From Patulibacter minatonensis DSM 18081 (GTDB lineage: Bacteria > Actinomycetota > Thermoleophilia > Solirubrobacterales > Solirubrobacteraceae), in the NCBI RefSeq assembly GCF_000519325.1, contig NZ_KI912613.1, positions 1,378,053-1,410,476 on the forward strand: DNA of 32,424 bases, in the 5' to 3' direction. The position numbers and the translations under genes were made by a program. Below the pieces are notes generated by a model. The model was not told the origin of the DNA. It saw nothing but the letters and a program-made list of their open reading frames with translations, and did no database searches. Below are positions 22,236 through 28,937 of the stretch, in pieces. Every line of letters starts with the position of its first letter. Within the stretch, counting starts at the first letter, position 1.

Positions 22236-24779
22236 GTGCTCGCTCCCACACCGCCCTCCTCCCGCCCCTCCGGTCCGCTCGCGAACGGGGGGCCGCCCGT
22301 CGGCACCGTCGCACCGGCGACGCACGTCGTCGCGCCGGCCGGCGTCGCGGGGCCGTCGGCCTCGGGCGATCACCGGGGTCCGCGGCCCTCGCGACTGCGG
22401 GCGTGGCGGGACGTCGTCGTGGCGTCCGACCCGGGACTCGGGCGGCTCACCTCGGCGGTCCAGCTCGTGATCGCGCTGACGGTGACGATCGCGATCGTCC
22501 ACGTCTTCATGCAGGTCACCCACGTGATGTGGGTCGACACGCCGACCGGGGCGGCGGCCACCCCGCAGGCCCTGGCCGCGGCCGAGGCGCAGCACCGCGG
22601 GGTCACGCTCCTGGCGACCCTGCTCGGCGGCCTGATCGCGATGATGAGCGTCTTCGCGGTGATGGACCGCACCCCGCGCGAGCAGGCGGTGACGATGGCC
22701 CTGATGCCCGTGCCGATGCTGGCGACGCTGGCGCTGTCGGTCGAGCTCGCGCCGCACCGCACCGTCGGCATCGTGGTCCTGGCGCTCGTCATCGGTGCCG
22801 GGACGTACGCACGGAAGTTCATCCCGCGGTTCGGACCTCGCGCGTTCCTCTACGGCGCGATGTTGTTCGTCGGCTACCTCTTCGGGTTCCTCTCGGGCGG
22901 CGGGGTGCAGGAGGACCAGATCGGCTGGTTCGCCCTGGTGCTCTGGCTCGCGGTCGCGATCAACCTCGTCCTGAAGCTCGCCGTCGACGGGCCGCTCGAC
23001 CGGGGGCGCCTCGGCCGCATCGCCCGCGCGTTCCGGGCGCGGTGCCGCGGCGTCGCCTCGGCCGGCGTGGCGCTGCTCGACGCCACGACCCCGCGCGACC
23101 GCCGGCGCGCGTCGAAGCTGCTCGACCGCCGCCTGACCCGCCTGAACGAGACCGCGCTCGTGATCGACGGGACGATCGCCGACCCCACGGGCCGGGACCT
23201 CGGGTCGGCGGCGTTCCACGCCCACGACGAGCTGTTCCGCCTCGAGCTCGTCGTCCAGAACCTCGGCCGCGCGGTCGAGCGGTTCTCCGCCTGCGACCCG
23301 CTGCCCGAGCACCGCGAGGAGGTCCGCGGCTGGATCGCGGCGCTCGCCGCCGGGCGGCCCGAGCTCGCGGCCGCGGCGGCCGCGGGGTTCCTCGAGCGCG
23401 AGACCGCGGCACCGTCGCCGCTGCTCGAGGCGGTCCCCGGCGAGGTCGCCGACCGGCTCCACCACCTCGCCCGCCTGGTGACCGCCACCGCCCGGGCCGT
23501 GGAGACCTGGCCGCGGCACCACGGCACCGTCGGCGAGCCGCCGCGGACCGCGGCGCCCTTCGAGTCGTCGGTCACCCTGATCTTCGGCGACCTGCCGGGC
23601 TCCGCGCTCGTCGGGGCACAGGCCGCGACGCCGGACGAGGGGCGGCGCAGCATCGCCGGGCGCCTGCGCCTCGATCCGCCGGCGCAGCTCGCGATCCGGG
23701 TGATGCTGGCCGTCGGCGCGGCCGCCGTGGTCGGCTCGATGCTCTCCGAGCGGCGGTTCTACTGGGCCGTGATCGCGGTCTTCATCGCCTTCATGGGCGC
23801 GAACACGTCCGGCGAGCAGATCACGAAGGGCCTCAACCGCGTCGCCGGCACGGTGCTCGGGATCCTCGTCGGCTCGGTGCTCGCCCACGCCGTCGGCCAC
23901 AGCTCGTGGGCGGTCGTCGTGATCGTCGCGGCGCTCGGCCTCGGGATCTACTGGATGAAGGTGAGCTACGCCCTCTTCGTCGTCGGCATCACGATCGCCG
24001 TGTCGCAGCTCTACGAGCAGCTCGGCGAGTACAGCAACCACCTCCTCGTGCTCCGGCTGGAGGAGACCGCGATCGGCGCCGTGATCGCCGCGGTCGCGGC
24101 CGTCGTGATCTTCCCCGTGAACACCCGGCGGGCGGCGACGTTCGCGGCCCGCGGGCACCTCGACGCGCTCGCCGACCTGCTCGACGGCCTGGGGGAGCGG
24201 GCCGGTGCGGCCGACGGACGGCCTTCCGGGCCGGTCACGGGCCACGCGGCCGTGGCGGGCGCCGAGCTGTCCGGCGCCGCGCCGGTCGCCGACGGAACGC
24301 GTCTCTCGAGCGCCGCCCGGGCCCTCGACCACGCTGCGAACCAGCTGTTCGCGACCACCCGGCCGCTGCGGCTGACACCGTTCCGCCGTGATCGCCTGGA
24401 ACACAACGCGGCGCTGTTCGCGCAGACCGCGCACCAGGCCCGGAACCTCGTCTCGTCGCTCGACGCCGGCGCGGCGACCGACCCGCGGGTGGCCGCGGAG
24501 GTCCGTCGGGCGACCGACACGCTGGCCGCCACGATCCGCACGCTGTCGGTGGGGCTCGGCGACGGCGAGCCCGACGGCCGCCCGCGCCGTCTGGACGCCG
24601 AGCGGATCGCCGGCCTCGACCGCGTGCTGGCCGCCGAGGGCGCGCCGACGGACGACCTCGCTCGCGTGCTGCTCCGCCGGGTCGACCGCTTCGACGAGAC
24701 CGTCGCCGAGCTGACGGGCAACCTCACGAGCCGGCGGACGGACCGCCGGCGCGCACCGGTGGCGGTCCCGGCCACCTGA
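22236..24779 (+). CDS. FUSC-family membrane protein (fusaric-acid-resistance-like)
   Basis: About 847 residues, with two membrane blocks separated by a long soluble helical region. The first block (~residues 75-250) includes LVIALTVTIAIVHVFMQV and VGIVVLALVIGAGTYARKF; the second (~480-645) includes MLAVGAAAVVGSMLSERRFYW and GTVLGILVGSVLAHAVGH, the FUSC_2-type signature, with IFPVNTRRA at its end. Family members are linked to export of aromatic acids and other toxic compounds; the mechanism is not well defined. The N-terminal ~55 residues are Pro/Gly-rich and the C-terminal ~200 are soluble and helical. Start GTG 22236 is the first in-frame start downstream of the operator; it is tentative, since no good Shine-Dalgarno is seen. 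Regulation by the divergent TetR is likely. Confidence 0.8.
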   Translation: MLAPTPPSSRPSGPLANGGPPVGTVAPATHVVAPAGVAGPSASGDHRGPRPSRLRAWRDVVVASDPGLGRLTSAVQLVIALTVTIAIVHVFMQVTHVMWVDTPTGAAATPQALAAAEAQHRGVTLLATLLGGLIAMMSVFAVMDRTPREQAVTMALMPVPMLATLALSVELAPHRTVGIVVLALVIGAGTYARKFIPRFGPRAFLYGAMLFVGYLFGFLSGGGVQEDQIGWFALVLWLAVAINLVLKLAVDGPLDRGRLGRIARAFRARCRGVASAGVALLDATTPRDRRRASKLLDRRLTRLNETALVIDGTIADPTGRDLGSAAFHAHDELFRLELVVQNLGRAVERFSACDPLPEHREEVRGWIAALAAGRPELAAAAAAGFLERETAAPSPLLEAVPGEVADRLHHLARLVTATARAVETWPRHHGTVGEPPRTAAPFESSVTLIFGDLPGSALVGAQAATPDEGRRSIAGRLRLDPPAQLAIRVMLAVGAAAVVGSMLSERRFYWAVIAVFIAFMGANTSGEQITKGLNRVAGTVLGILVGSVLAHAVGHSSWAVVVIVAALGLGIYWMKVSYALFVVGITIAVSQLYEQLGEYSNHLLVLRLEETAIGAVIAAVAAVVIFPVNTRRAATFAARGHLDALADLLDGLGERAGAADGRPSGPVTGHAAVAGAELSGAAPVADGTRLSSAARALDHAANQLFATTRPLRLTPFRRDRLEHNAALFAQTAHQARNLVSSLDAGAATDPRVAAEVRRATDTLAATIRTLSVGLGDGEPDGRPRRLDAERIAGLDRVLAAEGAPTDDLARVLLRRVDRFDETVAELTGNLTSRRTDRRRAPVAVPAT

Positions 24780-24824
24780 GGCGCAGCGGCGGGTGGCGTC
24801 CCGTCCGTCCGCTGGAGGGACGAC

Positions 24825-24851
24825 GTGGCGCGTCGACGGTCGTCGCGCCAC
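24825..24851 (+). terminator. Hairpin after the FUSC gene
   Basis: GTGGCGCG (24825-24832) and CGCGCCAC (24844-24851), perfect 8-bp stem, 11-nt loop, 45 nt past the stop. Confidence 0.55.
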
Positions 24852-24864
24852 CGGGGCGCCGCGC

Positions 24865-24885
24865 GCGGTCCGCGCTCTGGACCGC
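24865..24885 (+). terminator. Second hairpin downstream of the FUSC gene
   Basis: GCGGTCC (24865-24871), GCGCTCT loop, GGACCGC (24879-24885). It follows the first hairpin closely, and the pair may act as one terminator. Confidence 0.45.
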
Positions 24886-24914
24886 GGGCGCGCTCCGGCC
24901 GCCCGGTCCCGGAG

Positions 24915-24920
24915 TACCGT
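24915..24920 (+). promoter_or_regulatory. -10 box TACCGT, 8 nt before the channel GTG
   Basis: TACCGT followed by 8 nt and GTG; leaderless geometry as at other genes in the window. No Shine-Dalgarno. Confidence 0.35.
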
Positions 24921-24928
24921 CGTCGGTC

Positions 24929-26713
24929 GTGACGCCGCCCGCCGATCCCGAGCCGCCGGAGCGTCGCCGCGGCCACGTCGTCGTCTGCGGGACGGACGAC
25001 GTCGCGCTGCGGACGATCGAGCAGCTGCGGGGCATCGGGGTCGAGGTCGTGGTCGTCGACGAGCACAGCCCGGAGGCCACCCGGGCCACGCTCGACCGGC
25101 TCGGCGTCGCCTGGCAGCAGCGCGGCCCGGACACCGCCCAGGCCCTCCGCGACGCCGGGCTCGAGCACGCCCGCGCCGTGATCTGCACCGAGGACAGCGA
25201 CCTCCACACGCTCGGGACCGCGCTGCTCGTGCGCGACCTGCGGCCCGACGTCCGCGTCGTCGTCCACCTCGACAACCCGTCGGTCGGACGCGCCCTGGAG
25301 GACGAGACCGGCCGCGGCAGCGTCGTCGACATCGCGGGCCTCTTCGCCCCGACGGTGATCGAGGGGTGCCTCGGGCGGCGAGGGCACGAGCTCGACCTCG
25401 ACGGGGACCGCGTCCTGGCGGTCGAGGTCGACGTCGAGACCGCGGGGACGCTGCGCGACCTCTACGGCGACCTCGCCCCGATCGGCGTGGCGCAGGACGG
25501 GGAGCTCGTCGTGAACCCCGGCCGCGACCTGCGGGTCGGGCCGGGCGATCGCGTGACGCTCGTGGGCTCGCGGGAGGAGCTCCTCGGTGGCGGCGTGATC
25601 GCGCGCGCCACCGCCGGCGACCTCGCCGAGGACGCCGCGCGCCGGGTCCGCGAGCGCCTCGTGTCCGTGTTCCGGCTGGCGGGGCGCTACACCGACGGCG
25701 CCGTCCGCCGGCTGCTCCTGGCGGGCGTCGTCCTGCTGCCGGTCGTCGCGCTGATCCTCCACCTGGCGTACCGCACCGCGGACGGCGGGCACCCGTCGTA
25801 CCTCGAGGGGCTGTACTTCGCGCTCGAGACGTCCGCGACCGTCGGCTACGGCGACTTCTCGTTCGGCGACCAGACGGCCGGGGTCCAGGTCCTCGGCATC
25901 GTGATGATCGCCGTGGGGACGACGCTCGTCAGCCTGCTCTTCGCGATGGTCACGAACGTCCTCGTCTCGCGCCGGATCGAGCAGTCGCTGGGCCGCGCGA
26001 CCGTCCGCGGGGTCCGCGGCCACGTCGTGATCATCGGCCTCGGGTCGATCGGGATGCGCGTGCTGGAGGGCCTCATCGAGCTCGAGGTCCCGGTCGTCGT
26101 GATCGAGCGGGACCCCGACCACCCGGAGCTCCAGGAGGCCCGGCGGCTCGGTGCGTCCGTGGTGGGCGGCGACGCGACGCGCGACCGGACGCTCGCGGCG
26201 GCGGCGCTCGACGACGCGTCGGCCGTGGCGGTCCTGACGAGCGACGACCTGACGAACGTGGAGGCCGGCCTGGCCGTGCGCGACCGCCTGCGCAGCCGGG
26301 GCCGCGACGCGGTCCCGGTCGTCCTCAGGATGTCCGACAGCGCGCTCGGGCAGCGGCTCCAGCGCACGTTCGGGTTCCGGCAGGTCTGGTCGACGTCGAC
26401 GTTCGCCGCCCCGTGGTTCGTCGGCGCGGCCCTCGGGCTCCGCGTCCTCTCGACCTTCTACGTCGGCGGCACCCCGTACCTCCTCACGCGCATCCGCATC
26501 GACGCGGGCAGCGCGTTCGACGGCCGCGAGATGCGCGACATCGTCAGCCGCTCCCGGGTCCTCGCCATCCGTCGCCCGGACGACCCCGCGGTCCTGCACC
26601 GGCCCCGCCGCGTGACGACGTTCCAGGCCGGCGACGAGGCCTACGCGGTCGGCCCGCCGGAGGAGCTCCTGCGCTTCATGCGCTCGCAGCAGCGGGACGC
26701 GGGCGGGGACTGA
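24929..26713 (+). CDS. Potassium channel-like protein with RCK (TrkA-N/C) domains on both sides of the pore
   Basis: A 594-residue protein. Order: N-terminal TrkA-N-like Rossmann domain (GHVVVCGTDDVALRTIEQL), TrkA-C-like domain (~150-225), two membrane helices with a pore loop carrying TVGYGD (304-309), a K+ selectivity filter, then a second TrkA-N domain (GHVVIIGLGSIGMRVLEGL, GxGxxG near 370) and a C-terminal region. The first Rossmann lacks the GxGxxG glycines (GTDDVA), so it may not bind nucleotide in the normal way; the second looks competent. Expected role: ligand-gated K+ flux at the membrane. Common bacterial channels have RCK domains only after the pore, so the N-terminal copy is notable. 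Start GTG 24929 directly precedes the first domain. Single gene, hairpins on both sides. Confidence 0.85.
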   Translation: MTPPADPEPPERRRGHVVVCGTDDVALRTIEQLRGIGVEVVVVDEHSPEATRATLDRLGVAWQQRGPDTAQALRDAGLEHARAVICTEDSDLHTLGTALLVRDLRPDVRVVVHLDNPSVGRALEDETGRGSVVDIAGLFAPTVIEGCLGRRGHELDLDGDRVLAVEVDVETAGTLRDLYGDLAPIGVAQDGELVVNPGRDLRVGPGDRVTLVGSREELLGGGVIARATAGDLAEDAARRVRERLVSVFRLAGRYTDGAVRRLLLAGVVLLPVVALILHLAYRTADGGHPSYLEGLYFALETSATVGYGDFSFGDQTAGVQVLGIVMIAVGTTLVSLLFAMVTNVLVSRRIEQSLGRATVRGVRGHVVIIGLGSIGMRVLEGLIELEVPVVVIERDPDHPELQEARRLGASVVGGDATRDRTLAAAALDDASAVAVLTSDDLTNVEAGLAVRDRLRSRGRDAVPVVLRMSDSALGQRLQRTFGFRQVWSTSTFAAPWFVGAALGLRVLSTFYVGGTPYLLTRIRIDAGSAFDGREMRDIVSRSRVLAIRRPDDPAVLHRPRRVTTFQAGDEAYAVGPPEELLRFMRSQQRDAGGD

Positions 26714-26755
26714 GTCGAGCTCCTCGGAGTCGTTCGGTCGGCCGGGCGGTGCCGA

Positions 26756-26795
26756 CGTGCCGAAGGGGACGCAGCGCTGCGTCGGTCTCGGCACG
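26756..26795 (+). terminator. 40-nt composite hairpin after the channel gene
   Basis: Outer stem CGTGCCGA (26756-26763) with TCGGCACG (26788-26795); symmetric 4-nt internal loops; inner 16-base perfect palindrome GACGCAGCGCTGCGTC (26768-26783). It lies 43 nt past the stop and probably terminates transcription, though the palindrome could also bind a protein. Confidence 0.55.
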
Positions 26796-26869
26796 CTCCG
26801 GCGGTGGACCGGGCACACCGGGTCGATGCATCCTCACGACATGACCGTCGAGGGCCCGGAAGCGGCAGG

Positions 26870-26875
26870 TATGAT
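26870..26875 (+). promoter_or_regulatory. vapB2 -10 box TATGAT (leaderless)
   Basis: TATGAT (five of six consensus) lies 7 nt before the antitoxin ATG. It is flanked by GCAG and CTGC arms (GCAG-N7-CTGC), a possible autoregulatory site. No good -35. Confidence 0.5.
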
Positions 26876-26882
26876 CTGCGAT

Positions 26883-27125
26883 ATGACCACCGTGCGACGG
26901 ACCGTGACGCTCGACGAGCGGACCGCCGCCGAGGTCGAGCGCCTCGTGCCCAAGGGCGGGTTCTCGCGCTTCGTGAACGAGGCGCTCGAGGAGCGGCTGC
27001 GCAGAGAGGCGCTGACGGAGCTCGTACGGCGCGACCGTGAGGAACGTGGGCCGATCGATCCCGTCGTCGCGGCGCAGGTCGACGCCGAACTGGACGCGCT
27101 CGATGCCCTCGACCCGCGCGCGTGA
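26883..27125 (+). CDS. vapB: VapB-type antitoxin, second module
   Basis: An 80-residue protein. TVRRTVTLDERTAAEVERLVPKG is a ribbon-helix-helix opening, and GFSRFVNEALEERLRREAL the second helix. The acidic C-terminus (AQVDAELDALDALDP) would bind the toxin. ATG 26883 was preferred over in-frame upstream codons because the -10 box TATGAT ends 7 nt before it and the RHH strand begins right after. The toxin gene overlaps or follows at once. Not closely similar to the antitoxin at 6042-6338. Confidence 0.8.
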   Translation: MTTVRRTVTLDERTAAEVERLVPKGGFSRFVNEALEERLRREALTELVRRDREERGPIDPVVAAQVDAELDALDALDPRA

Positions 27126-27513
27126 CCGTGGGGCTCCGGGCGGTCTGACGCTCGATGCCGGAGCATTGATCGCCTACGAGCGGGGCGTCACCAGGATCCG
27201 GCGAATCGTTGAGCGGGCGCTCGCAGACGGGCGCACCATCACGATCCCGGCGGCGATCGTCGCGCAGGCTTGGCGGGACCCTCGTCGGTGGAGGCTCACG
27301 ACCCTGCTCGCCGGCTGTCGCATCGAGCCCGTCGACGACGCCCTCGCCCGCCGGGCGGGTGAGCTGCAGGCCCGGTGCGGCACGGACGACGCGCTGGACG
27401 CGCTCGTCGCGGTGAGCGCCGCCGATCGTGGGGACGTCATCGTCACGTCCGACCCCGGCGATCTGCAGCGGTTGGCCGACGGGCTCGGTGGCGTTTGCGT
27501 GCTCGCAGTCTGA
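27103..27513 (+). CDS. vapC: VapC-type PIN-domain toxin, second module (start uncertain)
   Basis: The PIN fold is clear: LTLDAGALIAYERG (first acidic residues), then TDDALDALVAVSA and DVIVTSDPGDLQRL near the end, all expected for a Mg2+-dependent RNase toxin. The start is a problem. In-frame choices are ATG 27103 (overlapping the antitoxin by 23 nt, adding 14 atypical residues) or the non-standard CTG 27145 immediately before the fold. A GTG at 27122 that overlaps the antitoxin TGA, as expected for such pairs, is in another frame and stops after eight codons; removing one base between it and 27144 would join it to the PIN frame. So either an unusual start is used or a small frameshift has occurred. 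Confidence 0.7.
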   Translation: MPSTRARDRGAPGGLTLDAGALIAYERGVTRIRRIVERALADGRTITIPAAIVAQAWRDPRRWRLTTLLAGCRIEPVDDALARRAGELQARCGTDDALDALVAVSAADRGDVIVTSDPGDLQRLADGLGGVCVLAV

Positions 27514-27517
27514 CCGT

Positions 27518-27554
27518 CACGGGGCCCCTTGCAGGCACTTCTCCAGGCCCCGTG
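27518..27554 (+). terminator. Hairpin between vapC and the nrd leader
   Basis: CACGGGGCC (27518-27526) and GGCCCCGTG (27546-27554) form a 9-bp stem with a 19-nt loop, 5 nt past the toxin stop. Confidence 0.55.
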
Positions 27555-27575
27555 CGTTCCGTCCGCGGGCGGTCG

Positions 27576-27581
27576 TAGGTT
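27576..27581 (+). promoter_or_regulatory. nrdBA -10 box TAGGTT
   Basis: TAGGTT fits TANNNT and lies just before the riboswitch, so transcription would begin near 27588. No good -35 was found. Confidence 0.35.
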
Positions 27582-27589
27582 CAGCGAGC

Positions 27590-27725
27590 CCTCCCCACAG
27601 GGGGTGCGCAGGACCCAGCGAAGTCCGGTCCATCCCGGCACTGTCCCGCAGCGGTAACGCCCTCCCGACCACCTCACGGTGGCGGCGGGGGACGAGTCCG
27701 ATCGCCTGGCCCCGCGCCGCAGTGA
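27590..27725 (+). ncRNA. Cobalamin riboswitch upstream of nrdBA
   Basis: Diverged but recognisable: GGTGCGCAGGACC, then GAAGTCCGGTCCATCCCGG (P3/P4-like core), CTGTCCCGCAGCGGTAACG in place of the B12 box, the hairpin CCACC-TCAC-GGTGG (27669-27682), and GACGAGTCCGATCGCCTGG near 27691-27709 as the conserved 3' part. The P1 boundaries are approximate. Actinobacteria such as Streptomyces are known to repress class I reductase genes through B12 riboswitches when a B12-dependent class II enzyme is present, which fits the genes downstream. The rest of this 302-bp gap holds the vapC terminator, a -10 box and three leader hairpins. Confidence 0.8.
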
Positions 27726-27744
27726 CGCCCTCGGAAGAAGGGCG
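27726..27744 (+). promoter_or_regulatory. nrd leader hairpin 1
   Basis: CGCCCT (27726-27731), loop CGGAAGA, AGGGCG (27739-27744). It lies directly after the riboswitch aptamer and is a candidate part of the switching region. Confidence 0.45.
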
Positions 27745-27756
27745 GACGCGGACGAT

Positions 27757-27773
27757 CCCCGGCCCGGCCGGGG
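27757..27773 (+). promoter_or_regulatory. nrd leader hairpin 2
   Basis: CCCCGGC (27757-27763), CCG loop, GCCGGGG (27767-27773): a very stable 7-bp stem in the leader. It may act as a terminator-like or folding element; no U-tract follows. Confidence 0.45.
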
Positions 27774-27790
27774 ACGACCTGGTCTCCCTT

Positions 27791-27810
27791 CCTCCGCCCG
27801 ACCCCGGAGG
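27791..27810 (+). promoter_or_regulatory. Shine-Dalgarno sequestering hairpin before nrdB
   Basis: CCTCCG (27791-27796) can pair with CGGAGG (27805-27810), which contains the nrdB Shine-Dalgarno GGAGG, 5 nt from the ATG. Closed, it would block ribosome binding, a natural output for the upstream riboswitch. Confidence 0.5.
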
Positions 27811-27815
27811 ACCGC

Positions 27816-28913
27816 ATGCAGGAGACCTACACGATCGGCGACCGATCGTTCGTGCTGGACCAGGTCAAGGCCGAGGCCGCCCTCGCGGCCAAGCGCGTGG
27901 TCGGCGGCCGGGAGACCATGACCTTCAACCTGGCGCCGCTGCGCTACGGCTGGGCGTACGAGCTGTACCGCACGATGAAGGCCAACCACTGGGAGCCCGA
28001 GGACGTCCCGATGGGCCGCGACGTCGAGCAGTGGCGCGAGAACGGCTCGAATGCGGTCCTGTCCGACGTGGACCGCTGGATCGTCCGGATGGCCGTCGGA
28101 TACTTCTCCGCGGCGGAGGGGATCGTCGGGGACAACGTCATCCACGTCGTCCGCGAGCTCGTCACCGCGTCGGAGCTGAAGCTCGTCCTCGGCCGGCACG
28201 CGCACGAGGAGAACATCCACGCGGACTCGCTGCTCTACATGCTCTCGACGCTCGGGATCGACCCGCACGAGTGCGAGGCGATGTTCACCGACATCCCGTC
28301 GATCCACGCGAAGAACGCCTTCGTGACCGGCGCGTCCCGGGCGATGCGCCGCGACCTCGACATGACGCGGACCGACCACAAGCAGGAGCTCGCGAAGAAC
28401 GTCTTCCTGTTCGGCCAGTGCATGGAGGGGACCCAGTTCTACGGCCTCTTCGGCATGATCCTCGCGCTCTACCGCCAGGGGAAGCTGCCCGGCATCGGGA
28501 CGATGTTCCGCTACACCCTGCGGGACGAGAGCAACCACATCGAGCTCTTCCGGAAGCTCCTGCTCGAGCTCGTCGCGGAGAACCCCGACGTCTGGACGGC
28601 GGAGTTCCGGGAGTCGCTGCGCGACCTCATGCGCGAGGCCGTCCTGCTCGAGAAGCGGTTCATCGCCGACTGCCTGCCGGTCTCCGCCGTCGGCCTGTCG
28701 CAGGACGAGTTCGCCGGCTACATCGACTACATCGCCGACCGCCGCCTCACCGGCTGCGGCCTCCGGCCCCTCCACGACGAGCCCGTGGAGAACCCGCTGC
28801 CCTGGCTGGCCGAGCTGATGGACGTCCGCAAGGAGCAGAACTTCTTCGAGGGCCGCGTCACCGAGTACCAGAAGAGCTCGTCCCTGGCCGCCGTCTCCGA
28901 CGACGAGCTCTAG
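27816..28913 (+). CDS. nrdB: Ribonucleotide reductase beta subunit, radical-Tyr-less (class Ic-like)
   Basis: A 365-residue class I beta subunit that would carry the metal cofactor starting radical chemistry in NrdA, making deoxyribonucleotides. Metal ligands by pattern: Glu101 (SAAEGIVGDN), Glu132 and His135 (EENIH), Glu204 (CMEGTQFYG), Glu238 and His241 (DESNH). In Escherichia coli the radical Tyr is four residues after the first ligand His (HSRSY); here that position is Leu139 (HADSL). The first ligand is Glu, not Asp. Both traits resemble class Ic enzymes (Chlamydia type, Mn/Fe) or other tyrosyl-radical-free forms. Tyr351 near the C-terminus is a candidate for electron transfer to NrdA. 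ATG 27816 has GGAGG 5 nt upstream. First gene of nrdBA, under a B12 riboswitch. Confidence 0.92.
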   Translation: MQETYTIGDRSFVLDQVKAEAALAAKRVVGGRETMTFNLAPLRYGWAYELYRTMKANHWEPEDVPMGRDVEQWRENGSNAVLSDVDRWIVRMAVGYFSAAEGIVGDNVIHVVRELVTASELKLVLGRHAHEENIHADSLLYMLSTLGIDPHECEAMFTDIPSIHAKNAFVTGASRAMRRDLDMTRTDHKQELAKNVFLFGQCMEGTQFYGLFGMILALYRQGKLPGIGTMFRYTLRDESNHIELFRKLLLELVAENPDVWTAEFRESLRDLMREAVLLEKRFIADCLPVSAVGLSQDEFAGYIDYIADRRLTGCGLRPLHDEPVENPLPWLAELMDVRKEQNFFEGRVTEYQKSSSLAAVSDDEL

Positions 28914-28937
28914 TCCCCGTCTCCCAGGACCACCACC

